From Diogma glabrata (Eukaryota > Arthropoda > Insecta > Diptera > Cylindrotomidae), in NCBI GenBank assembly GCA_963693315.1, contig OY856186.1, forward strand, positions 386,430,865-386,494,864: a DNA stretch of 64,000 bases, in the 5' to 3' direction. Positions 23,123-34,622 of the stretch are shown in pieces. Under the pieces are notes generated by a model that had not been told where the DNA came from, did no database searches, and saw only the letters and a list, made by a program, of their open reading frames with translations. Made by a program: the position numbers and the translations under genes. How positions within the stretch are numbered: position 1 is the stretch's first letter; each line of letters begins with the position of its first letter.

Positions 23123-24689
23123 AACCCTTTAATGACAAACAAATAAATTATTCAAGTATAATTGCACAACTTAATGAAATTGACTGGGACTCTGAGCTTA
23201 ATTGTTCTCAAATGACAGTTGATATGGCTGTTAACGTTTTGTACTCCAAGTTGAATCCCTTCCTAAATTTTAAACACAGTAAAAGTAATACTAAATCTAA
23301 ATTTCCAGTTTGGTTCTCTTCAAATTTACGATACCTCATAAGATGTAAACATAAATACCATAAGCTTTATAAAACATACAATAATGCTAATGATTTCAAA
23401 ATATTTTCTAGGTATCGTAGACAGGTTAAACAGGCAATTCGAACCTGCCATTTAAATTATTTGAAAGAAACTGAACAAAAGATTAAAGAAAATCCTAAGT
23501 TACTGTGGAATTTTACAAACTCCCTAACATCCAGAACCTTTTTTCCTGCCACTATGAAATTAAATACAGTTGAAACTCATGACAGTTCGCATATTTGTAA
23601 TTTATTTGCAGATTACTTTGATTCTGTCTATAAGTCTATTCCTTGCCCTCCTGATTCAATTAATACAGCTGCAGGTCAACTTATAAACTGTAATACCGTT
23701 CACATATCTTCTGATGACGTTTATAATGTTCTCAGGTCTCTTGATACTAACAAAGGTCCTGGTCCTGATTTTCTGTCGAATTATTTTATTTATCAATTAA
23801 AAGATCAACTAGCTAAACCACTGGCAATAATTTTCAATATGTCATTGAATTCTGGTATTTTTCCAGCAAAATGGAAATATGCCTACCTTATACCAGTGTT
23901 TAAGAATGGTGATAAATCTGATATAGCTAATTATAGACCTATCTCCATATTGAACTCGTTTAGCAAAATATTTGAAAAGTTGGTTCACGGTCTAATTTTC
24001 CAAGAAGTTAAAAACAGCATAACGATCAGTATTAACTAATTTGGTTGAGTTTTCTAGCTATGTTTTTGAATGTGTAGATCGAGGGTATCAGGTTGATTGT
24101 ATTTACACAGATTTCCAAAAAGCATTTGACACTGTTTCAGATGAAATATTAATTGAGAAGTGCAATCAAGCTGGTGTACCTAAGTTCTTGTGTAAATGGA
24201 TATCTTCACATCTATATGAAAGAACTTTAAATGTTAAATTTAACGGATATTTATCAAGGTCGTTTACACCTACCTCTGGCGTTCCACAAGGCTCTACACT
24301 AGGACCATTACTGTTCATTATATTTATAAACGATCTCTCTAATATATTAGAATGTTCCCATCTTTTCTATGCTGATGATTTGAAAATATACAAATCTGTC
24401 ATTAACGTTACAGATTCTCATGCACTTCAAACTGATCTTTATAAATTACAATATTGGTGTAAACAAAATAAATTGAACTTAAACATAAAAAAATGTTTTG
24501 TGTTATCATTCACAAAAAAACCTGCCCTATCGAATTTGCTTATAATATAGAGGGGAATGTTCTGACTAGGGTAAATGAAATCTGTGATCTTGGGGTAACC
24601 TTTGACTCAAAATTGTGCTTTGATAAACACATTGAACTAATTTGTTCCAAAGCATACAAAGTTCTTGGTTTTATTTGCCGCAGTGCTAG
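23123..24689 (+). pseudogene. Decayed Jockey/CR1-type LINE ORF2, 5' part
   Basis: Recognisable pieces are NYSSIIAQLNEIDWDSEL (23140-23195), then FPVWFSSNLRYLIRCKHKYH, NKGPGPDFLSNYF, KYAYLIPVFKNGDKSD and NYRPISILNSFSKIFEKL. The frame ends at 24039. A deletion of roughly ten codons with a frame change follows, removing the QHGF...G-RST motif. The next frame (24041-24550) holds VDCIYTDFQKAFDTV, SGVPQGSTLGPLLFIIFIND and LFYADDLKIYK. A second frameshift near 24525 leads to ICDLGVTFDSKL. At 24689 the gene is cut by a Ty3/gypsy element and resumes at 44410. No endonuclease domain is recognisable upstream. Confidence 0.88.
24686..24689. other. Target-site duplication of the gypsy element (left copy, CTAG)
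   Basis: The tetramer ctag directly precedes TGTTATG of the left LTR. An identical ctag follows CATAACA of the right LTR at 44406-44409. Four bases is the usual duplication length for Ty3/gypsy integrases. Confidence 0.9.
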
Positions 24690-25296
24690 TGTTATGCTTA
24701 ACATAATTTTTTACATATTATTAAAACACATAAATACATTATTTAATTATTATTTAATTATTTATTTGTATTGATATTTAGTTTTTAATATGTTTGGTTA
24801 GTACTGCTGGTATACAACAAATGTGTTGTTATCCAACAAATGTACTACAATCTACTGTTAGTATTCAACGTTAGTTGATATCTAACAAATGTAGATTTTG
24901 TTCGTTTTAAGGACTTGTCTTGTCCGAGATTTATCTGAATCTGAAGTTCTGATTTCAGTTTCGTATCGAACAACATTCTGTTTTGTTTATTTAATTTATT
25001 GTAGTCAAAACAATTCATAGAAGAAACAGAATGCTGATAGATAACGAATAATAAAATGTTAATAACGAACAAATATTTGATACATTGTTATCAAATATTT
25101 GTTTAGAAATATTTATTAATATTTCTTCAATTTCTCTTATTCTTATTTATAAAAACAATAAAATTATATTTCTTGATTCTAAGAACTGTTTGCAATATGA
25201 AGTTATATTTTGTGTAGCATGCAAAACACAATCAATGTTATGATGCTACGTGCTACGAACACTAAAAGTATTATATTTAGTGTGTTCCTCATAACA
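24690..25296 (-). repeat. Left LTR (3' LTR of the gypsy element)
   Basis: 607 bp, starting TGTTATG and ending CATAACA (7-bp inverted termini). Virtually identical to 43799-44405: the differences I see are an A/G at a tccarcaaatg site and a T/C near the end (tatatttag versus tatattcag). It contains an internal tandem similarity around acaacaaatg / ccaacaaatg. It supplies the polyadenylation region for the element transcript. Confidence 0.96.
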
Positions 25297-25311
25297 CCTT
25301 CCCTCTTATTT
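25297..25311 (-). promoter_or_regulatory. Polypurine tract of the gypsy element
   Basis: On the minus strand, aaaataagagggaagg directly precedes the 3' LTR (TGTTATG). This is the expected position and composition for priming plus-strand DNA synthesis. Confidence 0.75.
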
Positions 25312-25408
25312 TTAAAAAATTTGAATTTAAAATTTTTTCATTACTCAACAGTTACATATTATTAAACATTAATTATTTAGAAAAAGGTATGGAAACATAT
25401 ATTTATTT

Positions 25409-25970
25409 TTAAGGTAAAAATCCTTCACCACTATCAGTACTTCTTTCTGTAGGTGAATGTGATCTTGGTCTAATTACAACATTTGAATTTTCATTATCAT
25501 TATAATATCTAATTTCTTGACAAACTGGTTTCTTTTCTTTTTTATTAAAACATTTGTTAAACAAGTTAAAAGTGTTACGTCCTTTAAAACATTTACAGGT
25601 AAAGTATATGATTATTAATGACATGAACAGACCAAAACTTCCACAAACTGTATAATGTACATGATCTGGAATATTTTTTAATGATTTGGAAACATTACTT
25701 TCTTGATTTTGTAATTCTATATTTAAATCTTTCAATTTTTCCAATTTATTAGTTTTAAGTTTTTCAATATTATTTAAAGGTAGGACGTTCTCTAATTTAA
25801 CATTAAGACAACAATCGTCCATCCCAATGGGATAAACATCATCATAAGATATTAACTTAGTATTATTAGCTTCAGTTTCAATTAGAGTATCTACTGTATT
25901 AAATTTACAATCATTATTCAAAACCAAAATCCCTACATTACTTAAAAAACCTTCTTCTAAACTATTTCCT
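25409..25970 (-). pseudogene. Gypsy env, C-terminal part with transmembrane anchor (split gene)
   Basis: About 187 residues of F-like envelope glycoprotein downstream of the nested insertion. The ectodomain end contains a CC pair and a charged, probably helical stretch. A hydrophobic anchor follows (about VCGSFGLFMSLIIIYFTC), then a cysteine- and lysine-rich cytoplasmic tail ending SGEGFLP. The first codons seen in an uninterrupted reading (25971-25993) belong to the inserted element, not to env. The break lies exactly at the TTA duplication (25971-25973). In this family such proteins mediate membrane fusion; here the gene is physically split and so non-functional. Confidence 0.85.
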
Positions 25971-25973
25971 TTA
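25971..25973. other. Target-site duplication TTA (left) of the 11.3-kb element
   Basis: tta directly precedes the element end aggagcctgtaaac. The matching tta lies at 37279-37281, after ggctcct. A TTA/TAA triplet is the known preference of PIF/Harbinger transposases. Confidence 0.8.
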
Positions 25974-26806
25974 AGGAGCCTGTAAACGAGCAACTATTGC
26001 CGGGCAATATTGCTGAAAATATTGCCCGGCAATATTTTCGGCAATGTGTTGCCGAAAATATGGCCGGGCAATATTTTCAGCAATATTGCCCGGCAATGTT
26101 TTAACAAAACCCTTGTAAAATAGCATGTAAACGAGCAACTTTTTACGGCAATGTGTGGCTGGCAATCATTGCCGGGCAATATTGCCCAAATTCAAAAACA
26201 TTCTCGGCAATATTTTCGTATTGCCCGGCAATATATCTGTATATTTCGGCAATATGGCCAGTATTGCAACTAATGGCTGGCATGTTGCTGTTGATATCGC
26301 TCATCGAGCGAAAATATTAAACATTGCCCGGCAACTATTTCGATTTTTGTTGATGTTTTTATTGAAATTGAGAATGTAGTACGTTTTGAAGATTTGTTAA
26401 TGTGAAAACAAAATTATTTCATATAAAAATTTGTTTGAATTAAATTAAATGGTTGGTAAAAAAAGGGATACTGAATTCGGAAATTGTTTTGGTTGTTGTA
26501 AAATAAGAAAAAAGGTAATTTCTTTCTATTCAGATGTTATGGTTAATTAATGATTGATGAAAGGTGGGTTAATAATATTTTTTGTTGTTTTTAATGATTG
26601 TGATTCTGTTTTGAGAATGAGTGCACTTATTTTTGTTTATAAATCGTTTAGTATTTTGAATGGAGAATAAATATGATGGTTTTTTAGTAAAAATTTGTAA
26701 GACTACTGCAATGGAAAGCCTTTCGGCTTGATGAATTAATTATTAAAGTAATTAAATTATTATTCTTTTAATGTCTAAAACACCCAAGGTCTTATAAATA
26801 TTTTTT
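25974..26806 (+). repeat. Left long inverted arm with subterminal ttgccgggcaata repeats
   Basis: 25974-26125 is an extra, hairpin-rich segment (attgccgggcaatattgc and relatives). 26126-26806 pairs with the right arm. The inner edge is near aggtcttataaatattttt. At least eight copies of gccgggcaat or its complement occur in the first 370 bp, probably transposase-binding sites (inference). Confidence 0.88.
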
Positions 26807-27400
26807 GAAGTAAAACTTCTTTAGTGTTTTAAGAATTGTGCAACGGAAGTATAAAAAACGAATATAATATTCGGCAAATAAACGATACAATTCGATTATG
26901 ACACACATATTTTAAATATTCACTGGTTTTTGGTGCATTATAGAAATAGTTTATTGTATTTTTCGATGCTTAAAAATTTAACAGAAATTCAATTCAAAAA
27001 ACATAATTTTGAATTAAATTTAATGATTTTCAATCCGAATTTTTGGAGTATTTTCATTTAATTAAATATCAGTTTTCAAAATATTATATGTCTGTTCCAG
27101 TTTTGTTTACAATGGATGCTTAGACTCGTAAATTAATAAAAATGGCAGCATATTTGGCTTTTTTAAAGGCAGAAAAATAAGTTGTCGCAAATCTTGGTAA
27201 ATAGCAGGCATATATAATGAAATATAAGATGACAAAAAGCTCCGTTTTGAAATTTGAGCAAAATCGAATAACTGGTTGGAGCATGTTTGGTGGATATTTT
27301 TGGTTTGTATGGTAAAGTTATTCATTTGTTCATTTGTTATTATATTTTTTATTCACTTATGCAGTCTTGTCCTAAATGTTATATGAGTTGGATGTGTCGA
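26807..27400. other. Cargo segment, no gene seen
   Basis: AT-rich DNA just inside the left arm. No supported reading frame or known repeat. Confidence 0.5.
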
Positions 27401-27404
27401 TTGT

Positions 27405-28110
27405 AGATGGTGGTCATGGTGGTCATGGTGGTCATGGTGGTCATGGTAGTCATTGTGGTAATTGTGGTCATGGTGGTCATAGTGGTAATGGTGATCACGG
27501 TGTTCACGGTGGTCATGGTAGTTATGGTGGTCACGGTGGTCACGGTGATCGTAGTGGTCATGGTGTTCATTGTGGTCATGGTGGTCATAGTAGTCATGGT
27601 GGTCATAGTGGTCATGGTGGTCATGGTGGTCATAGTGGTGATGATGGTTATGGTGGTCATGGTGGTCACGGTGGTCATGGTGTTCACGGTGGTCATGATG
27701 GTCATGGTGGTCAAGGTGGTCATAGTGGTTATGGTGGTCATGGTGGTAATGGTGGTCATGATGGTCATGGTGTTCACGGTGGTCATGGTGGTCAGGGTGG
27801 TCATGGTGGTTAGGTGGTCATGGTGGTCATGGGGGTCATCGTGGTCATGGTGGTCATGGTGGTCATGGTAGTCATAGTGGTAATGGTGGTTATGGTGGTC
27901 ACGGTGGTCATGGTGTTCACGGGGTTCATGATGGTCATAGTGTTCACGGTGGTCATGATGGTCATGTTGGTCATGGCGGTCATAGCGGTCATGGTGATCA
28001 AAGTGGTCATGGTAGTCATGGTGGTAATGGTGGTCACGGGGGTCATGGTGGTCATGGTGTTCACCGTGGTCATGATGGTCATGGTGGTGTCACGGGGATC
28101 ATGGTGTTGA
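27405..28110 (+). repeat. Minisatellite, 9-bp unit ggtggtcat
   Basis: About 700 bp of ggtggtcat units with point variants (ggtgttcac, ggtagtcat). All frames are open for long stretches on both strands because the unit is a multiple of three without stops. One frame would give a His-Gly-Gly repeat of about 130 residues (27376-27813), others Val-Val-Met or Thr-Thr-Met. No splice, start or conserved flanking context supports a protein. A His/Gly-rich peptide gene cannot be fully excluded but looks unlikely. Confidence 0.93.
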
Positions 28111-28570
28111 GAGTTTACATCCAGGGCTTTCTCGTGCGGGAAAAAATATTTGTGTTGATTAAATTTGTTTTGTTAAATAGAAAATGAGTGCGTGTAATCT
28201 TTGCACGCGGTTGAAATAAATTTCTTTGGCTACTGTGGGAGGTATTAATAAAAAGATGAAATATAAAATAAATATGTCATATTGCAATTTAGAGTTGCAT
28301 TTCTTGATAATATAATTTACTGTGTAATAAAATGTAACATTTACATAATGTATTACAAACTCAATTCAATTTATTAGCATAATTGAAATATGAAATTAGA
28401 GGTTTATGACAAATTTGCTAAATTTATTGAAAAATGCATCAATTGTTGCACCAATTGTTAAATTAAGTGGACATGTATTCATCGTGAAATTTAATTTGTA
28501 ATACGTTGTAAGACTTTATAAAACATGTAAATATGGCTTTTATTACACATTGTTATAAACTATATTATCA
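28111..28570. other. Cargo segment, no gene seen
   Basis: AT-rich spacer between the minisatellite and a small hairpin element. Nothing recognisable. Confidence 0.5.
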
Positions 28571-28577
28571 TATATAA

Positions 28578-28742
28578 TATCACGAGTCGTCAAATAATAG
28601 TCGATTATTTTTCATAATCATTATTACGAATGTCATTTGAGGTCCCGAGTGCGCGTAGCGCACGAGGAAAATATTTAACCTCAAATGGCATGAGTGGTAA
28701 TGTTGAAAAATAATCGACTAATAATTTGGTGACGAGTTGTAT
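28578..28742. mobile_element. Small palindromic MITE
   Basis: About 165 bp with inverted halves. The left has gtcgattatttttca and catttgaggt; the right has the complements (acctcaaatg, tgaaaaataatcgac) around a GC-rich centre gagtgcgcgtagcgcac. The ends acgagtcgtc and gacgagttgt also pair. No target duplication was resolved. Confidence 0.75.
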
Positions 28743-29263
28743 TTAGCAGACAGTTTAACGAACAGAAATAGTAACATTATTTCATACAACATAATCATAC
28801 ATAGTAAAATATTATTTCATCTTAGTAGGCGCATAAATGTTATAAATTTGTAATTTATTTTTGACAAATAAACATAAACATGCAATCATTTATGAATGAA
28901 AACGGACATTTTTACTATTTGCAAATTGCATTTTCACATAATTTTGTATGTGAATTTTTGTTTTAAATTAATATATTAAGTAGGCGGAAAATATTCGAAA
29001 ATATTCGCTGTTCCTTCCTACCAGAAAAAAATAATCGAAACAAATCGTTTTGATTTGCTAAAAAATAGTAAATGAAGCGTTTTTATTGGACCTTATTGAA
29101 ACTTTATTTAGTGAGTTGAGTTGTCAAGAATATTACAAAAGAAACTCTAAATTTCAATATAAGATATCTATTTTATTTTATATTTAATATTTTTAGTAAT
29201 ACCTGCTGCAGTTGCCAAAGAAGTTTTACTTCAACAGCGTGTAAAGATTACGCACTTCATTTT

Positions 29264-29700
<437 letters not shown>

Positions 29701-30177
29701 TCCGTTTGAATCATAATATTTTAATAAAATTTATAAATATTGAATATTTGAACATATTTCTATCATTTTTATCCAAATGACAACTTTGACGTTCCAGGTT
29801 CCTGCAAAATCAGCTGTTTTAAAAATTTGCCAATCTTTTTTGTCCTTGATCTAGCTGAAATGGCCAAGCTCACACTTTTTTATTTAACTAAACTTTAAAA
29901 ATATTGTTTTGTATTTTATATTTATTTAAAAATAAAATTAATTTTTTCTTACTTTAAAATCACAAACAATTTATAAATTTGCGTAGTCTAAAAGAGATTC
30001 ACACAAAAAAAATACTCAATATTCACAAAAACAACATTTAAATTTTTATTCAATGACACCCGATGACTAATTAAATTGAAACAGTAATAACGATCAACCA
30101 TAACTGACCGAATAATGTGTTTTTAAAAAGGTCCCAGCTAAAATCTTTTTCTTCATATGTATCTTCGATTTTCTTAC

Positions 30178-30663
30178 TATAGTAGAATTTTTTTGCCAGC
30201 GAATTTTTGACAGCTAGGACGCAGCAAGAGACAAATAGATGAGACAAAAAGTAAAACAGAGATGTATTATTTATTTTGGGATAAATTTGTTTTCAAAACA
30301 ATTATGTTTATTAAATTTCTACTTCTAGTTCGTACCATTTGTTTGTTGTGATATTTGTTTCCATAGGCGTCGTTAGTTTTATTATATTTATTTTTAATTA
30401 TCAAAATTTTGTTACATTGCCAAAAAAATCATTAATATTTTTACTAGTTTTTGGTTTTCTAATATAATTGGTTGAATTTCAATAGTAATTTATTAATTTT
30501 TATGCGTTTTTTTGTCCATTTCAATGGGACCCCAATAGTTTTTTTTAATATTTTAATCGAGACACTGAATGTGCAAACAATATGCGCATGTGCATGCGCA
30601 TGTGCAAACAATATGCGCATAACAAACAAATTTTGTGTTCGCTGGCAAAAAAATTCTACTATA
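30178..30663. mobile_element. MITE-like unit with 26-bp perfect terminal inverted repeats
   Basis: The left arm tatagtagaatttttttgcc-agcgaa (30178-30203) is matched by its exact complement at 30638-30663. The 490-bp span between them holds only AT-rich non-coding DNA and a small GC-alternating stretch (gcgcatgtgcatgcgcatgt). TA-rich flanks suggest a Tc1/mariner-type target, but the superfamily is unproved. Confidence 0.65.
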
Positions 30664-31481
30664 CATACATGTATTTATTATATTACTATTGTTTTTATTT
30701 TTTTATAAAGGATGCAAAAACTAGAAAAAAATTAAAAGAGGATTAACCAACCGACCACCATAACTAATATTAATGGTGACTGATCTTCTGTCAAATCGTT
30801 TTTTTGTTTGTTTGTTTTCCTTTATTTCTCTGAGAGAGAAACCGGTTTGTCTTCCCAAAGACGTGCGAAAATTTTTCATTTGATTCAAAATTGTACAATT
30901 ATTGCAAATTTCTTTTAAATCTATAAGAAAAAAACCTACCACAAAAAAATAATAGTTTCTCCCTCACTGCTACTATATAAAAAGAAATAAGAAAAATGAC
31001 AGATTAGGATTTGATTCTAACCAAACATATAAATTTTAATCTTTTATCTATTAAAAATAAACTACGCAATAATGAAAAGTTGGTCGCCAGCTAGTTTTCA
31101 TAATATACTTTCAGGATGTATACATAACTTAAATATTTGAACATTGGCATTATAAAACAATAAAATATTCACTATTATAAAATCACTGGAAATAACACAA
31201 TAAATGTAAAATACTCTCGTAATTATTTTCATTCATTTTATAAAAATTAGCACAACTAAAAATAATAGATTGTACTTTTTGTTTTGTTTTAAATTATTTA
31301 ATTGTTTTTAATTTATAATTTAATACAATAGTTGGTTGTTGTAAATAAACAGAAATGCAAATGGCGAAATGAGAAATTGAATATGACATTTTTGTGAACA
31401 CGATTTCTTATGTCTCTCTTCATACAATTTTAAAGTTATGTTCTCTCTATATTTATATATACTCTAAGGGATTAACCTAAT
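30664..31481. other. Cargo segment, no gene seen
   Basis: AT-rich DNA between two MITEs. Short frames show no recognisable motif. Confidence 0.5.
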
Positions 31482-31873
31482 AAATAGTTATTTGTTTAAC
31501 TAGGCAGCAAAGTAGTAGATTGACTGCCGCGGCTGATAGTTCATAGCCGAGCGAGCGAGGCTAGGAATTCAGCCAAGGCAGTCAATCTACCTTGCTGCCG
31601 AGTTGAACATATAATTTTTTCTCCGATTAATTACAATGATACGTAATTTAATAATTATTACTTTAAAAATAAAGCAAAATGAAAAAAATGAAAAAAAAAA
31701 TCGATTAAAAAAATTTTTTTTTAATCGCAATATCTATTTATTTCTATGAAGTCTAATTATTTTGCTGCCTAGGCAGCAAAGTACTTGCTTTGCTGCCTAG
31801 GCAGGAAAAGTGCCACTTTGCTGACTGAAATAAGTCTGCAAAATTTATATTTGCTGTCTATCGGAGAAAAAAA
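31482..31873. mobile_element. MITE family M, copy 2
   Basis: Near-identical to 6833-7223 (the same tgactgccgcggctgatag hairpin and tttgctgcctaggcagcaaa palindrome), with only a handful of differences and unrelated flanks. It lies inside the 11.3-kb element, so it arrived before that element moved or soon after. Confidence 0.82.
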
Positions 31874-32659
31874 TATTTTTAGCAAAATAATAATTTTGGC
31901 GCCTAAATTAAATCCTTTTACATTTTTATTGTTTCAAAGTGTTACTATTGATAATTGCTATTTAGGTAGATTTCATATAAAGATCTACCTATTTTATTAT
32001 CTGTTGTTTCTATTTAAAAAGATGTTTGGAAAAATGGTCAGTAACCTTCATTGGGTATTGTATTTGAGCTAGATTTCATATAAAAACTTACTTTTTGTAA
32101 TTAACATGCGTCATCACGGGAATTCCCAAAAATTTTCTTGTCAGTTTATGAGCTACCATCTTTTTATGATAAAAGATGACGAAAAATCAAATCAAACATA
32201 TTATATATGTACGTATATTATTATATAGTGTGTATATTATTTTAGATTGTTGATTGGATTTGATAATTTAATTTAAAAATAAAATGTTACTTGGAGATTG
32301 TCAATTTATTGTTTGATTAAATAAACAAAATTGTTTCAATATCCGTATCAGCTGGATTAAGTAGTGGAATGTGAATCAACAAATATTTTTATTTGATTCA
32401 ATATATTAAGGTTTATAAACGTTGCTTAAATAAAATTCAATAATCTCGTAATATAATTTGAAAATAGTTTAATAATAATATGCACAAATTGATTGATGAT
32501 TATCGCTCGAGAGCTTATATTATAGAAAACGATATTTTGCAAAATGATGTATTTTTGTCGGTAAGAATTGAACGTAATTGAATTAACTTTATTATTTCAA
32601 TTGATTTGTACAAACAGTCAAACTGTTGAGATCACTCACCGTCATAGTAAAAAAATGCA
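31874..32659. other. Cargo segment with partial family L matches
   Basis: Two partial copies of the family L start occur: aggtagatttcatataaag at about 31963, and a diverged one at about 32068 followed by a cgtcatcacgggaattccc-like stretch. No gene otherwise. Confidence 0.55.
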
Positions 32660-32885
32660 AAAGGACCTCTTTGTTCGTACATCGTACAATGGAATGCTTT
32701 GCTCGAATCAATAGTTTCGGGGGCGTTCAATCCACACAAAAATAAAATTGCGTCCACTAAATCTTCAGAACGCATATTGTTGTGGGACCTAGGTCTTAAA
32801 AGGTATCTATGTATGTGTTATTCTGACACACATTGTTATTCCTATAACAAAACACTTTATATAAAAAACAAAATCGATAGTTCAT
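32660..32885 (+). repeat. Dispersed repeat family D (copy 1)
   Basis: Carries tggaatgctttgctcgaatc, aattgcgtccactaaat and gacctaggtcttaaaagg. Counterparts lie in reverse complement near 46140-46300 (ccttttaagacataggtctc, gattcgagcaaagcattcta) and partially at 51610-51665 (aattgcgtccatcaacacg, gaccttggttttaaaagga). Probably a piece of an old LINE or DNA element. Non-coding here. Confidence 0.65.
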
Positions 32886-33960
32886 AGAGTCCCTGTAGTT
32901 TTAGTCGGTAAGAAGGATGAAATTATTAATTTCTGCATTGATTACAGAAAACTGAATGCAGTAATAAAAAATAGCTACCCATTACCTCAAACTGATGATA
33001 CCCTGGATAAATTTGCAGGTGCCAAATTGTTCTCAACAATAGATCTGCAAAGTGCTTCATGGCACGTAGAAATCCAGGAAGAGGACCGATAATTGACAGC
33101 GTTTAGTATGGGTAGTGGGTTGTGTAATAGGAATGTGTGAGGGGAGGGCTGCGTAATTTCTCAGGGCTGTGTAATGCCCCAGCAGCATTTGAAAGTTTAA
33201 TGGAACGTGTCTTGCGTTATTGAACGATATTATTGTAACGGTCATAGACTTGAAAGATCATTTGAAAAAAAAAATAGAGAAACCTTCGAAAGAATTCAAG
33301 CAGCAGGACTCGTAATAAGTCCAAAGAAATATACACTGTTTAGAGAGAAAGTACAATACTTGGGGCGCAAAGTGACAACAAATGGTGAACACCCAAATGC
33401 CCACCCAGAGCTTTGTAGTTGTCTAGGATTTTGCACTTACTACCAATGTTTTGTACCAACATTAGTTAACAGGAATAAAAAGGCTCTACGTAAGCTAACA
33501 AGGACGGATAAAGCATTTAAATGAACAAAAAAGCAAGAAGATGCGTTAGTGGAAATTTAAAAAAGATTGTGCTCTGCACCAGATCTGGCTTACCAGATTT
33601 TAAATTCATATTTGAAACTAAAGCTAGCACTGATGTTACAGGAGGAGTGTTATTTCAAGAAATGGATGGGGAAAAGAGTAATGGCCCATATTAATAGAAG
33701 AAACTGTCCAAGCCAGAAAGGAATTATTGTTTAACCTGTAAAAAATTGTTGGCTATAATGGAATGTGTGAAACATATTTCCACAAATACTTGTACAGTTA
33801 AAAATTTCCATTTGAGAACTGATCATGGAGCATTAAGGTGATTGGTACGATGGATTAAACGCTTGCAGGCTTATGATTTTGAAGTGCTCATGGAAATGTT
33901 GACGCATAGTCGAAACTTCGATGGCAGGTAAAATACAAGCACTGTAACCGAACCGGAAGT
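32886..33960 (+). pseudogene. Heavily decayed Ty3/gypsy pol (RT-RNase H)
   Basis: Reads in pieces. RT motifs are VPVVLVGKKDEIINFCIDYR, NSYPLPQTDDTLDKF, LFSTIDLQSASWHVEI (motif A region) and GLCNAPAAFESLMERVL. Later comes ISPKKYTLFREKVQYLGRKV, and near 33815 an RNase H remnant LRTDHGALR. The catalytic YLDDV region is lost, and there are several stops and frameshifts. It is clearly older than the intact-looking gypsy element around it, and from a different lineage judged by the motif sequences. It lies inside the cargo of the 11.3-kb element. Confidence 0.85.
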
Positions 33961-34144
33961 AAGGAAAACATTATTGATGCCAGGCTTCCTCTAGCGTGAA
34001 GGGTCGATTTGGATCGATTATGATCAATGTTGATCTACGGGTCTGACTACCCCGCGTACTTCTGTCCCTGCCATTGACATTTGAGTTAGCGTGAGATATC
34101 ACATACCACTGGCAATGGCAGGAGATATCATTAGCCAAGATGAT

Positions 34145-34480
34145 ATCTTACGGTACTGGCGGACGAACTTTAATTAGTCAACGGCACCACTCCCAGTCTT
34201 AGCTAGGCAGCGTTCCGTAGTAGTATGGCTCATTAGCTCTTCCGAGGAATCAGACCAAAATAAAGTTATTTGGGCTTTGTGCCTCGATTGGGGTGGTGAA
34301 AGGTGCATCTGGGGTGCGCTGTATCAGCTGGATTATTGGCAATTAGTTTCGTTATTTTTTCTGCAAATTTCTAACAATTTGCTTTTCACTTATAGTTTTG
34401 TTATTATTTCTTCATCTTATCATGAAATATTGGCATATGTCGTATTTTATTGCATGATAAGGTTTTTTGCTTAGTTATCC
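34145..34480 (+). repeat. Dispersed repeat family E (copy 1)
   Basis: Matches 51270-51600 in order: ggtactggcgga-gaactt, agtcaacgg-acca, gtcttagct, ctggattattgg, ttagtttcgtt, then atcatgaaatattggc-tatgt. Non-coding. It lies immediately upstream of a dead LINE and may be its 5' region. Confidence 0.65.
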
Positions 34481-34622
34481 ATTCTTTAATAAAACATAAA
34501 AAAATAAACCTTTTGATACAACAGAAACGATATACGTCTGCAAGTAGTAAAGTAAATATGCGCAATCCACCCGCCCATAAAGCGGCATGTCCACGGTATT
34601 TGCAGGGACAACACATATATGA

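Noticed and set aside
24845..25072. Protein within the LTRs (repeated at 43954-44181)
   Set aside because: Identical because the LTRs are identical; no similarity to a known accessory protein and no start or splice context.
27376..27813. His-Gly-Gly-rich protein gene
   Set aside because: Every frame of the 9-bp minisatellite is open; no gene context, splice sites or non-repeat conserved part.
30472..30708. Small plus-strand protein with a Cys-Ala repeat
   Set aside because: The repeat comes from alternating gcatgt/gcatgc sequence; no other support.
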